Source: Flavivirga sp. 57AJ16
Lineage (GTDB): Bacteria > Bacteroidota > Bacteroidia > Flavobacteriales > Flavobacteriaceae
Length of the DNA stretch: 64,000 nucleotides
Assembly: GCF_028736925.1 (NCBI RefSeq)
Contig: NZ_JAQZAT010000002.1
Span: 124,001 to 188,000 of the forward strand
Direction of reading: 5' to 3'
Part shown: positions 8,280-16,125 of the stretch, piece by piece
Position numbering within the stretch: the first letter of the stretch is position 1
Layout: each line of letters opens with the position of its first letter
Notes under the pieces: model-generated
Seen by the model: the letters and a program-made list of their open reading frames with translations, nothing else
What the model was told of the DNA's origin: nothing
Databases searched by the model: none
Translations under genes and position numbers: made by a program

Positions 8280-11200
8280 ATGAAACAACAAGCACCTTAC
8301 ACACCCAAATATAAAGTACGTATAGTAACTGCCGCATCATTATTTGACGGTCATGACGCCTCTATAAATATTATGCGCCGAATCATTCAAGCCACTGGTG
8401 TCGAGGTAATTCACTTGGGACATGATAGGAGTGTGGAAGAAGTTGTAAATACTGCGATTCAAGAAGATGTAAATGCTATTTGTTTAACCTCTTACCAAGG
8501 CGGACATAATGAGTATTTTAAGTATATGTATGACTTATTAAAGGAGAAGAAGGCCAGTCATATTAAGATTTTTGGCGGTGGTGGCGGTGTTATCTTGCCA
8601 TCAGAAATTAAGGATTTGATGGGGCATGGCATTACACGTATTTATTCTCCTGATGATGGACGTGAAATGGGATTACAGGGCATGATTAATGATTTGGTCA
8701 AGCAATCAGATTTTCCAATTGGAGATACTTTAAATGGAGAAATCGATCATTTAGAAAAAAAGCACCCACAATCTATTGCCCGTATTATTTCCTCTGCTGA
8801 AAACTTTCCAGAAGTAGCAAAAGATACTTTGGATAAAATTCATTCTAAAAATAAGAATTCCAAAACCCCCGTTTTAGGGATTACAGGCACAGGAGGGGCT
8901 GGGAAATCTAGCTTAGTGGACGAATTGGTAAGACGATTTTTAATTGACTTTCCCAAAAAAACGGTTGGTATTGTTTCGGTTGATCCTTCAAAAAGAAAAA
9001 CCGGGGGTGCTTTGTTAGGGGATAGAATTCGTATGAATGCTATTAATTCCCCTCGGGTTTATATGCGAAGTTTGGCAACACGCCAGTCTAATTTGGCCTT
9101 GTCCAAATATGTAAATGAAGCTGTTGAGGTTTTAAAAGCTGCCGAATATGATTTAATTATTTTAGAAACCTCTGGTATTGGGCAATCTGATACTGAAATT
9201 ATAGAACACTCTGATGTATCGTTGTATGTTATGACTCCTGAGTTTGGAGCAGCAACACAGTTGGAAAAGATCGATATGTTGGATTTTGCAGATTTAGTAG
9301 CTATCAATAAATTTGATAAACGTGGTGCTTTAGATGCTTTGCGAGACGTTAAAAAACAGTACATGCGCAATAACAATCTTTGGGATATTCCACAAGACGA
9401 ATTGCCGGTTTTTGGGACTATTGCGTCCCAATTCAACGATCCGGGCATGAATACGCTTTATAAGGCCGTTATAGATCTGTTGGTTGAAAAAGCTGAAGCA
9501 GATTTAAAATCGACATTTACCATTTCTGATGAAATGAGTGAGAAGATTTTTGTTATTCCGCCTTCAAGAACACGATATTTATCTGAAATAGCAGAAACGA
9601 ATCGAGCTTATGATCAAAAAGCCCATGGTCAAGTTGAAGTTGCACAAAAACTTTATGGCATTTATAAAACATTAGAATCTGTATTGGATGTTATTGCGAG
9701 CGAGGCAAAGCAATCTTTACTTGATAAGCATGGTGTTAATAATGATGAGGTCCAAAAGCGAGTTCGGGATGACAATAAGGGTTTTGTTAAACTTCTTATT
9801 GCAGAATTCGATAGGGTAAAATTAAATCTAGACCCTTATAATTGGGAGATTATTATAGGTTGGGACGAAAAAGTAAATACCTATAAAAACCCCATCTATT
9901 CATTTAAAGTTAGGGATAAGGACATTAAGATTGAAACACATACAGAATCCTTATCACATACTCAAATTCCAAAAGTAGCATTGCCTAAATACCAAGCATG
10001 GGGAGATATTTTGCGTTGGTGTTTACAAGAAAATGTTCCAGGGGAGTTTCCTTTTGCTTCTGGATTGTATCCTTTTAAGAGAACAGGCGAAGACCCAGCA
10101 CGTATGTTTGCAGGAGAGGGAGGTCCAGAACGTACCAACCGTCGTTTTCATTATGTAAGTATGGGGCTGCCAGCAAAGCGTTTATCGACTGCATTTGACA
10201 GTGTGACGCTTTATGGTAACGATCCAGATCATCGCCCGGATATTTACGGAAAAATAGGAAATGCAGGTGTTTCGGTTTGTTGCTTAGATGATGCCAAAAA
10301 ACTGTATTCTGGTTTTAATCTGGCAGATGTTATGACCTCTGTGAGTATGACCATTAATGGTCCCGCACCTATGTTATTAGGTTTCTTCATGAATGCTGCT
10401 ATAGATCAGCAATGCGAAATTTATATTAAAGAAAATGGCTTAGAAAAAGACATTGAAGCTAAAATAGCTACTATTTATAAAGGTAAAGAACGGCCAAAAT
10501 ATCATGGTGAGCTACCAGAAGGTAATAATGGTTTAGGATTGATGTTACTGGGAGTTACTGGAGATCAAGTACTACCATTGGATATTTATAATACTATTAA
10601 AACAAAAACCATTGCGCAAGTTCGGGGAACGGTACAAGCTGATATTTTAAAGGAAGACCAAGCTCAAAACACTTGTATCTTCTCAACCGAATTCGCATTA
10701 CGATTGATGGGGGATGTTCAAGAATATTTTATTGAAAATAATGTTCGCAATTTTTATTCGGTATCCATTTCTGGCTATCATATTGCCGAAGCAGGTGCTA
10801 ATCCCATTACACAGTTGGCCTTAACACTCTCTAATGGGTTTACTTATGTAGAGTATTATTTAAGTCGTGGTATGGATATCAATAAATTTGGGCCCAACCT
10901 ATCGTTCTTTTTTTCTAATGGTATCGATCCGGAATATGCAGTCATTGGTCGTGTAGCCCGAAAAATTTGGGCGAAAGCCATGAAGTACAAATACGGTGCA
11001 AATGCCAGAGCACAAATGCTTAAATATCATATTCAAACTTCGGGGCGTAGTTTACATGCACAGGAGATAGACTTTAACGATATTCGTACTACTTTACAGG
11101 CATTATATGCTATTTACGATAATTGTAACTCGTTACATACGAATGCATACGATGAAGCCATTACAACACCAACAGAAGAATCGGTACGTCGTGCCATGGC

Positions 11201-11717
11201 CATTCAGCTTATTATAAATAAAGAATTGGGATTGGCTAAGAATGAAAACCCCATTCAAGGATCTTTTATTATTGAAGAATTAACCGATTTAGTTGAAGAA
11301 GCCGTATTGCTTGAATTTGATAGAATTACTGAAAGAGGCGGCGTTTTAGGGGCGATGGAAACGATGTACCAACGCAGTAAAATTCAAGAAGAAAGTTTGT
11401 ATTACGAAACCTTAAAGCATAATGGTGATTTTCCGATTATTGGCGTGAATACATTTTTAAGCTCTAAAGGCTCACCAACAGTGCTTCCTAAAGAGGTGAT
11501 TCGTGCAACAGAAGAAGAGAAGCAGTTTCAAATAAAAACTTTGGAAAACCTTCATAAAGCAAATAATACAAAAGCATTGTTGAAAGAACTACAAACAAAA
11601 GCCATTAACAACGAAAATATTTTTGAAGCGTTAATGGAAGTTTGTAAAGTATGTTCATTAGGAGGCATAACAAGTGCGTTATTTGAAGTAGGCGGGCAGT
11701 ACAGACGAAATATGTAA
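8280..11717 (+). CDS. icmF: Fused acyl-CoA mutase (IcmF type): B12 domain + G-protein chaperone + mutase
   Basis: 1145 residues. Order: B12-binding domain (~10-150, with [10 protein letters not shown], the DxHxxG variant), a MeaB/ArgK-like GTPase (~195-430; P-loop [37 protein letters not shown]) and the mutase barrel (~560-1145; [40 protein letters not shown]). This fused arrangement defines IcmF, which interconverts isobutyryl- and n-butyryl-CoA (some also isovaleryl/pivalyl-CoA) with adenosylcobalamin; ordinary methylmalonyl-CoA mutase is not fused this way. The substrate is not provable here. Oddity: residues 471-479 (VIASEAKQS) in the linker after the GTPase are encoded by 9693-9716, which reads as the common intergenic repeat attgcgagcgaggcaaagca(atct), apparently captured in frame. 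An 87-bp tandem array follows the stop by eight bases. Confidence 0.93.
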   Translation: MKQQAPYTPKYKVRIVTAASLFDGHDASINIMRRIIQATGVEVIHLGHDRSVEEVVNTAIQEDVNAICLTSYQGGHNEYFKYMYDLLKEKKASHIKIFGGGGGVILPSEIKDLMGHGITRIYSPDDGREMGLQGMINDLVKQSDFPIGDTLNGEIDHLEKKHPQSIARIISSAENFPEVAKDTLDKIHSKNKNSKTPVLGITGTGGAGKSSLVDELVRRFLIDFPKKTVGIVSVDPSKRKTGGALLGDRIRMNAINSPRVYMRSLATRQSNLALSKYVNEAVEVLKAAEYDLIILETSGIGQSDTEIIEHSDVSLYVMTPEFGAATQLEKIDMLDFADLVAINKFDKRGALDALRDVKKQYMRNNNLWDIPQDELPVFGTIASQFNDPGMNTLYKAVIDLLVEKAEADLKSTFTISDEMSEKIFVIPPSRTRYLSEIAETNRAYDQKAHGQVEVAQKLYGIYKTLESVLDVIASEAKQSLLDKHGVNNDEVQKRVRDDNKGFVKLLIAEFDRVKLNLDPYNWEIIIGWDEKVNTYKNPIYSFKVRDKDIKIETHTESLSHTQIPKVALPKYQAWGDILRWCLQENVPGEFPFASGLYPFKRTGEDPARMFAGEGGPERTNRRFHYVSMGLPAKRLSTAFDSVTLYGNDPDHRPDIYGKIGNAGVSVCCLDDAKKLYSGFNLADVMTSVSMTINGPAPMLLGFFMNAAIDQQCEIYIKENGLEKDIEAKIATIYKGKERPKYHGELPEGNNGLGLMLLGVTGDQVLPLDIYNTIKTKTIAQVRGTVQADILKEDQAQNTCIFSTEFALRLMGDVQEYFIENNVRNFYSVSISGYHIAEAGANPITQLALTLSNGFTYVEYYLSRGMDINKFGPNLSFFFSNGIDPEYAVIGRVARKIWAKAMKYKYGANARAQMLKYHIQTSGRSLHAQEIDFNDIRTTLQALYAIYDNCNSLHTNAYDEAITTPTEESVRRAMAIQLIINKELGLAKNENPIQGSFIIEELTDLVEEAVLLEFDRITERGGVLGAMETMYQRSKIQEESLYYETLKHNGDFPIIGVNTFLSSKGSPTVLPKEVIRATEEEKQFQIKTLENLHKANNTKALLKELQTKAINNENIFEALMEVCKVCSLGGITSALFEVGGQYRRNM

Positions 11718-11724
11718 GCAGCGA

Positions 11725-12199
11725 ACCACTTTTTGCCCAAGCAAAAAGTGTGTGAGTCGCTTATCCTGAGCGGAGTCGAAGGATCTCATAAACAGAAACT
11801 ATAAGTTTATTACCACTTTTTGCCCAAGCAAAAAGTGTGTGAGTCGCTTATCCTGAGCGGAGTCGAGGGATCTCATAAACAGAAACTATAAGTTTATTAC
11901 CACTTTTTGCCCAAGCAAAAAGTGTGTGAGTCGCTTATCCCGAGCGGAGTCGAAGGATCTCATAAACAGAAACTATAAGTTTATTACCACTTTTTGCCCA
12001 AGCAAAAAGTGTGTGAGTCGCTTATCCTGAGCGGAGTCGAAGGATCTCATAAACAGAAACTATAAGTTTATTACCACTTTTTGCCCAAGCAAAAAGTGTG
12101 TGAATCGCTTATCCTGAGCGGAGCCGAAGGATCTCATTGAAGAGGACTATGAATTAACGACCACTTTTTGCCCAAGCAAAAAGTGTGTGAGTCGCTTAT
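11725..12199. repeat. Tandem array: five 87-bp units plus a partial sixth
   Basis: Units start at 11725, 11812, 11899, 11986 and 12073, exactly 87 bp apart, with a truncated copy from 12160. Each starts with a perfect hairpin, cactttttgc-ccaa-gcaaaaagtg (10-bp stem, 4-base loop). This is followed by gagtcgcttatcctgagcgg and agtcgaaggatctcat, a sequence found in many flavobacterial intergenic repeats, and an AT-rich tail. The first four units differ by only one or two bases; the fifth has a different tail. It lies directly after icmF and could terminate or stabilise its mRNA. Confidence 0.95.
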
Positions 12200-12208
12200 A
12201 TCAAATAA

Positions 12209-12325
12209 GAACTGGCATTAGTTATTAAGGGAAATGAATTTAAAGATGGGCAAATTATGGTTCATGCTCAAAAGCTGTATTTAGGCAAAAGTTTTGATCC
12301 ATCTGAAAAGAAGGCCTGCCGTTGA
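12209..12325 (+). pseudogene. Gene fragment (LVIKGNEFKDG...), unknown family
   Basis: An open stretch of 38 codons without a start, ending in TGA: ELALVIKGNEFKDGQIMVHA followed by QKLYLGKSFDPSEKKACR. It looks protein-like but is only a piece. Its first part is encoded by a 33-bp sequence (12216-12248) repeated exactly at 12808-12840, where a second piece of apparently the same gene ends. I do not recognise the parent gene. Confidence 0.4.
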
Positions 12326-12512
12326 CCTATCCTGTTTTAACCCTCCTAAATTTCGACAAAGTCGAAATTATCCTCCCTTTTTTTTCAAAAGGGAGGAACA
12401 AGTCCGGCTGGTATTTTCTGGTACTGTTTTAAATTTAAGAGGAGATGAATTCCAATTTTAAGCTTAAAATTGGAAGAAAGAGATGTTTTGTTTTTATGGT
12501 GCGCTCTCAATA

Positions 12513-12715
12513 TAATTAACGTGAGTTCGATGTAAGCATAATATTATCAAGCTGATTATCAGCATTTAACCTTGGTTGTCAGGTTGAGCGCAGTCGAAAC
12601 CCATTTAAATAACGGTTTTAATGTCCTTTCGGACTGCGCTCAAGGCGACAAATAGCATTATTAGTGAATTTATTGTTAAAAACCCCCTTGTTTTAAATCG
12701 AACTCACGTTAATTA
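12513..12715. mobile_element. MITE-like element, TAATTAACGTGAGTTCGAT ends, copy A
   Basis: The terminal inverted repeats are 19 bp and perfect: taattaacgtgagttcgat (12513-12531) and its reverse complement (12697-12715). The 165-bp centre has no reading frame. Copy B at 42011-42166 lies in the opposite orientation and matches through most of its length: next to one end gtaagcataatattat in A and ctaagcataatattat in B, next to the other ttagtgaatttattgttaaa then ccttgttttaaatc in both. The centre carries a gagcgcagtcgaa motif common in flavobacterial repeats. Confidence 0.8.
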
Positions 12716-12753
12716 GATTATCTGAATTTATCTTGAAGTGGCTATTATGAACT

Positions 12754-12845
12754 AAACATGTCCTGTTATAAATGATTTCATACCGTATACAACTTTTGGG
12801 ATTGACCCATTAGTTATTAAGGGAAATGAATTTAAAGATGAGTAA
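12754..12845 (+). pseudogene. Second gene fragment sharing LVIKGNEFKD
   Basis: Open from a TAA at 12753 to a TAA at 12843: TCPVINDFIPYTTFGIDPLV then IKGNEFKDE. The last 33 shared bases are identical to those at 12216-12248. The upstream fragment therefore carries what should follow, and the downstream fragment what should precede, the shared segment. That order fits a tandem duplication followed by loss of the outer parts. Confidence 0.35.
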
Positions 12846-12889
12846 GTTATACCTAATATTGGAACTTCTGTATTGTGAAACTAAGCTCA

Positions 12890-13285
12890 CTAAAGAGTCA
12901 ACAACCAAGTACGTTGCAACTTTTTAAACTTTTTCAATTCGCTACGTAAAATGGGTAAGAAATCCTTACCGTTGCTATTTGAACGCTCTAAGCGATATGA
13001 GTTTTTATAAAGCATGTTGGTAAGCCGTTTGAGCGAAGCAATGTGTTTATGTTTTCTGTCTGAACAACGCTCTAATTCTGCATTTAAAATTTCTGGGGCC
13101 AATGATACGGATTGTTGGACAATATCACCAGAGAAATAAATGTTAGAATCTTCGGTGCCATCGTTTTTTAAAACTGATAAATCATGATTTAAATACATGG
13201 AGATGTTCTGAGAAAGTGTAAAAATCTCAACAGCTTTTTTATAAATCGGTAATTCCGATAGATTTAATGGGGTATTCGATGACAT
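12890..13285 (-). CDS. Four-helix-bundle-like protein, unknown function
   Basis: 131 residues from ATG 13285; a GTG at 13324 would add 13 lysine-rich residues and is less likely. Mostly helical: PIYKKAVEIFTLSQNISMYL, then DSNIYFSGDIVQQSVSLAPE, KHIASLKRLTNMLYKNSYRL, and a basic C-terminus (SELKKFKKLQRTWLLTL). The pattern resembles the small four-helix-bundle family known from 23S rRNA intervening-sequence proteins, but the match is loose. It is divergent from the Lrp/AsnC gene, sharing a 120-bp promoter region with a palindromic operator candidate (13349-13378). Confidence 0.65.
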   Translation of the reverse strand: MSSNTPLNLSELPIYKKAVEIFTLSQNISMYLNHDLSVLKNDGTEDSNIYFSGDIVQQSVSLAPEILNAELERCSDRKHKHIASLKRLTNMLYKNSYRLERSNSNGKDFLPILRSELKKFKKLQRTWLLTL

Positions 13286-13348
13286 AATCTTTTTTTTCTT
13301 AGCGTTTTTATCAAAATTACTCACAAGAATTTATATTCATCTTTAGGT

Positions 13349-13378
13349 TTTAAAGTAAAAGTGTATATTTACTTTAAA
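13349..13378. promoter_or_regulatory. Palindromic operator candidate in the lrp-type promoter region
   Basis: tttaaagtaaa (13349-13359) and tttactttaaa (13368-13378) are perfect 11-bp inverted arms with centres 19 bp apart. The site lies about 30 bases before the Lrp/AsnC start and about 65 bases before the divergent four-helix gene. Lrp-family proteins commonly bind such AT-rich palindromes and repress their own genes, so autoregulation is likely; the divergent gene may be co-regulated. Confidence 0.5.
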
Positions 13379-13408
13379 TTTTAATTATTTATGGTTAAAT
13401 TTCATTAA

Positions 13409-13852
13409 ATGGATATTGATAGTCTTAATTGGAAGATTTTAAGGTGTTTACAAGAGAACGCACGTCTTTCTAATGCTGAAATTGGGCGACGTGTTGGCGT
13501 AAGTTCTCCAGCGGTTTCAGAACGTATTAAAAAGATGGAAGACTTGGGTGTTATAGAAGGGCATAAAACGATTGTTTCTCCGTTAGAGGTTGGTTATCAA
13601 CTTAAAGCGATTATAACATTACGTGCCTTTATGGGAAAGTTGAAACCTTTTTTAGAAAAAGTAAAGGCCTATGATGAGGTTGTTAACTGTTATCGTATTA
13701 CTGGTGATGAAAACATTGTTATGGAGGTCGTTTTAAAAAATCAAAAACACATGGAATCATTTATAGACCAACTTATTGTATACGGTGAGAGCAAAACACA
13801 TATAGTGTTGTCTGATGTTGTAAAACAAAAAGAGATAAAATCGTTGAAATAG
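13409..13852 (+). CDS. Lrp/AsnC family transcriptional regulator
   Basis: 147 residues, normal for the family. An N-terminal winged helix-turn-helix (residues ~4-50: NWKILRCLQENARLSNAEIG then VSSPAVSERIKKMEDLGVI) is followed by the RAM/AsnC ligand-binding domain (residues ~65-140: AIITLRAFMGKLKPFLEKV, then CYRITGDENIVMEV). The family senses amino acids and forms octamers. The ligand is unknown here. ATG start at 13409 with a palindrome just upstream. It is followed by a decayed gene on the other strand. Confidence 0.93.
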   Translation: MDIDSLNWKILRCLQENARLSNAEIGRRVGVSSPAVSERIKKMEDLGVIEGHKTIVSPLEVGYQLKAIITLRAFMGKLKPFLEKVKAYDEVVNCYRITGDENIVMEVVLKNQKHMESFIDQLIVYGESKTHIVLSDVVKQKEIKSLK

Positions 13853-13860
13853 AAAATAAA

Positions 13861-14315
13861 GATCTTCAAAAAAGGCGTCTGGGTTAAGAGGCATGTTATT
13901 ATTTGGGGCTTTATCATCATCATTGACACCGGAGGCTTAAAAGCCCCCAACGGTCAATAATATAATGCCATGGATCGAACGTCTTTACCCGTTCAGCAAA
14001 CAAGATTCTAAACGCTTCGACTTCTGTTCTTAATAAATCTAAATATCCAATATCCTTAAAACGGTGCTTCTATGCCATGGGAGTTATTAATAAGCTCTTG
14101 TGCCACTTTACGGATGTTGGCAGCATTTTCCATTTTTAAATCGTATAACATATCCTTCACCCAAAACACCAGCCATTTTAGCAGGAATAATCAATGGGTT
14201 TTATTACATATAACCGATATTGTTTTTTTATCATTTCAGCTTGAATGTCTTGCTCAAATTCAATATCTGTTTTTTCAACATCTAATGCTGGTATAGTAAC
14301 TTGGTTTAAATCCAT
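13861..14315 (-). pseudogene. Decayed gene downstream of the MFS exporter
   Basis: Starts with ATG at 14315, overlapping the MFS stop by ten bases as in a coupled operon, and reads MDLNQVTIPALDVEKTDIEF then EQDIQAEMIKKQYRLYVIKP before a stop. Other frames continue with PAKMAGVLGEGY, then ENAANIRKVAQELINN, then DIGYLDLLRTEVEAFRILFA followed by ERVKTFDPWHYIIDRWGLL, then VNDDDKAPNNNMPLNPDAFF. At least three frameshifts separate these blocks, whose order is still that of one protein of about 150 residues. I recall proteins of this type in Bacteroidota but cannot name the family. Formerly it was probably co-transcribed with the exporter. Confidence 0.75.
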
Positions 14316-15556
14316 AAAATGTCTTTTTCTTCGTTTTTCGCTTTTTCTTTACGTCTCTTTTTTGTGTTCAAATATTGTCTTAGTATAAATAGTAATAATA
14401 CACATAGTGCAGCAAGCAACGTAACAATATACCAAGTATTGTCAAAGCCAAGGGCATCAACCATTCGCATACCTGCGTTATGACCAAAAATATGGGCTAT
14501 CGAAAACGCAATACTATATAGGGCCATGTACTCACCTTGGTTTCCTTTTTTAGCTCTATCCATAGCAAATGCGTTTGAAAATGGAAAGGCTATCATTTCG
14601 CCAAAAGTCATTAAAAGCATCCCAATAACTAAAACTCCAACCCAAGGCGTAAAGTTTAATATAATAAAACTCGACCCTGTAAGAATAGCACCAAAGAGCA
14701 TCAATCCAGTTTTGGTGAAATTGGTATTTTCTAACCATTTTATTAAAGGCATTTCGAATACAAAAATTAAAAACCCATTCATTCCTAAAATAATACCGAT
14801 CTCTAATTCTGTTAATTGATGCACGTCTTTATAGTATAGGGGCATCGTAGAGAAGTATTGCAAGAATACAATTCCAAATAATATCATGGCAGCGAGAAAA
14901 ATTAAAAAAGCTTTATCGCCATAAGCGGATTTCGGGTTTTCCGTTTTTACATTGTCCAGTATTTTTGCCTTTTTGGGATTCAAAACATTTATCAAAACCA
15001 AAGTAGCCATGATACATGTAATACCATCTACCCAAAATAAACCGCCGTAACTAAGTGCAGTGATAATAAAACCACCAATAGCAGGACCAGCGGAAAACCC
15101 AAGATTTATTGCCAAACGAATTAAAGTAACAGATCGGGTTTTGTTTTCTGGTTTACTGTAAGCACTTAGTGCTACAAACATGGCTGGACGAAACATATCT
15201 GCGACAAGCATGACTAAAAATATGCCTAAACAAAATGTTGGGAAGGTCGTTAGAAATTGCAAGGCTATAAATAAAAGACCAGTGGCCAGTAAACTAAATG
15301 CCATCACTTTGTAATATCCTATTTTATCGGTTAATTTTCCACCTAACCAGGAACCAATGACAGAACCTAAACCAAAAGCACTCATAACCCACCCAACATC
15401 ATTTAAAGAAAAATTAAGGCTCTTTGTTAGGTATAATGATAAGAAAGGAATCACCATGGTACCGGCTCTATTAATAAGTGTTATTAATGCCAGCCACCAT
15501 ACTTCTTGAGAAAGGCCTTTAAATGTGTTTAGGTAATTGTTGAATAATTTTTTCAT
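14306..15556 (-). CDS. MFS transporter, drug-exporter type (12 membrane segments)
   Basis: 416 residues with about 12 hydrophobic segments. The loop-2 signature of the family is present (GSWLGGKLTDKIGYYKVMA), and motif C-like GPAIGGFIITALSYGGLFWV in segment 5 marks exporters of the H+-antiport type. A lysine-rich C-terminal tail (KKRRKEKAKNEEKDILWI) follows. The likely role is efflux of small molecules across the inner membrane; the substrate is unknown. Its leader is long: a promoter match at 15852-15882, a 27-codon reading frame and a strong terminator hairpin precede the start, suggesting attenuation. It overlaps the start of the decayed gene after it. Confidence 0.92.
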   Translation of the reverse strand: MKKLFNNYLNTFKGLSQEVWWLALITLINRAGTMVIPFLSLYLTKSLNFSLNDVGWVMSAFGLGSVIGSWLGGKLTDKIGYYKVMAFSLLATGLLFIALQFLTTFPTFCLGIFLVMLVADMFRPAMFVALSAYSKPENKTRSVTLIRLAINLGFSAGPAIGGFIITALSYGGLFWVDGITCIMATLVLINVLNPKKAKILDNVKTENPKSAYGDKAFLIFLAAMILFGIVFLQYFSTMPLYYKDVHQLTELEIGIILGMNGFLIFVFEMPLIKWLENTNFTKTGLMLFGAILTGSSFIILNFTPWVGVLVIGMLLMTFGEMIAFPFSNAFAMDRAKKGNQGEYMALYSIAFSIAHIFGHNAGMRMVDALGFDNTWYIVTLLAALCVLLLFILRQYLNTKKRRKEKAKNEEKDILWI

Positions 15557-15689
15557 TAGTTCTAATTGTTCAAGTTTCTGTTTTTTTACATATAATTCTT
15601 AGTTTAGTCCCTGATCTTTATCAGGATTAGTTCAACTAATTAAATTTATTCAGTTGCTAGGCAACAGTCAAATTCCAAGTTTCACTAAA
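15557..15689. other. MFS leader downstream of the terminator hairpin
   Basis: Between the hairpin at 15693-15722 and the MFS start. Two further small stems are visible: gttgc-ctag-gcaac (around 15653-15666) and cctgatcttt-atcagg (around 15609-15625). They could take part in alternative folding of the leader. No reading frame of note. Confidence 0.35.
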
Positions 15690-15692
15690 AAT

Positions 15693-15722
15693 AAAAAGTC
15701 CGACTGAGAAGTCGGACTTTTT
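15693..15722. terminator. Intrinsic terminator hairpin in the MFS leader
   Basis: aaaaagtccgact - gaga - agtcggacttttt forms a 13-bp perfect stem with a four-base loop and T-rich ends on both strands. It lies between two divergently oriented genes (MFS on minus, P450 on plus), where no gene ends. Its only visible purpose is to stop the short minus-strand transcript described at 15690-15846. Confidence 0.85.
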
Positions 15723-15747
15723 AATATTGTAATATTTTATATTCATA

Positions 15748-15831
15748 TCACCACAATATATCATAAGCCCAGCTCCTTGTCTTTAAACAAGAGGTCCATT
15801 GCTTTCTATAAATTGTGACGTTACTACGCAT
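15748..15831 (-). CDS. 27-codon upstream reading frame (possible leader peptide)
   Basis: ATG at 15831 to TGA at 15750-15748; peptide begins MRSNVTIYRKQWTSCLKTRS and ends WAYDILW. It has three Trp and ends 25 bases before the terminator stem, the spacing seen in translation-controlled attenuators. A leader peptide is a reasonable reading, but a frame this short can occur by chance and I have no homologue. Confidence 0.3.
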   Translation of the reverse strand: MRSNVTIYRKQWTSCLKTRSWAYDILW

Positions 15832-15851
15832 TTTTATTTATTTTCAAGTCA

Positions 15852-15882
15852 CAAAACTATATAAAATATTTGTAATACCAAA
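15852..15882 (-). promoter_or_regulatory. Bacteroidota-type promoter reading toward the MFS gene
   Basis: On the minus strand TTTG (15882-15879) is followed after exactly 19 bases by TAGTTTTG (15859-15852), matching TTTG-N19-TAnnTTTG. The -33 half sits inside the left terminal repeat of the element at 15875-16036, so the repeat helps to build the promoter. Confidence 0.65.
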
Positions 15883-16036
15883 TGAACCTTAAAATAACTT
15901 CAGAAATTAGTTTCTATTTCCTTTATCTTTCAATATAAAATAGAACCATAACAAAAGCTATGCTTCGATTTTCTATTTCATCTAAAGAAAATATTATTCA
16001 AATTTATTATCAGCCATTTTAAAATTCATTTGGTAT
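15875..16036. repeat. ATACC-ended inverted-repeat element, 162 bp
   Basis: Ends are ataccaaatgaaccttaaaa at the left and ttttaaaattcatttggtat at the right, near-perfect inverted repeats. The core gaaccataacaaaagctatg resembles gaaccgtagccctgctatgc in the 161-bp element at 27255-27415. The size, ends and core suggest one family of small non-autonomous elements. It fills most of the promoter region between the MFS leader and the P450 gene. Confidence 0.65.
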
Positions 16037-16125
16037 AAGTTGTATTTTTGAAATGTGAATATTTTTACATAATGAAAAAAATAGCGTATTCTAAACCTGA
16101 TTATATTTAAAACGAAACCATTTAT

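Larger units (their letters stand above)
12326..12889. other. Repeat-rich gap between icmF and the four-helix protein
   Basis: Contains small palindromes: atttcgac/gtcgaaat (12350-12368), tcctccctttt/aaaagggagga (12371-12396) and a perfect 26-bp palindrome ttccaattttaagc... (12450-12475). It also holds a MITE-like element (12513-12715) and a second gene fragment (12754-12845). No intact gene is visible. The tcctcccttt arms resemble the outer ends of the element at 1196-1435. Confidence 0.7.
15690..15846 (-). ncRNA. Putative attenuator leader or small RNA upstream of the MFS gene
   Basis: A transcript from the promoter at 15852-15882 would begin near 15846 and run about 155 nt to an intrinsic terminator at 15693-15722. 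It contains a 27-codon reading frame (15748-15831) with three Trp codons and two hairpins: cctcttgt/acaaggag and the terminator. Either it is an independent small RNA, or the terminator is conditional and read-through feeds the MFS gene 134 bases beyond. I cannot match it to a known Rfam family from memory. Confidence 0.5.

Noticed and set aside
11725-12199. CRISPR-like array
   Set aside because: The 87-bp units are identical throughout, with no variable spacers; it is a plain tandem array.
14072-14296. 74-codon plus-strand frame
   Set aside because: Antisense to the decayed gene whose minus-strand blocks are clearly protein-like.
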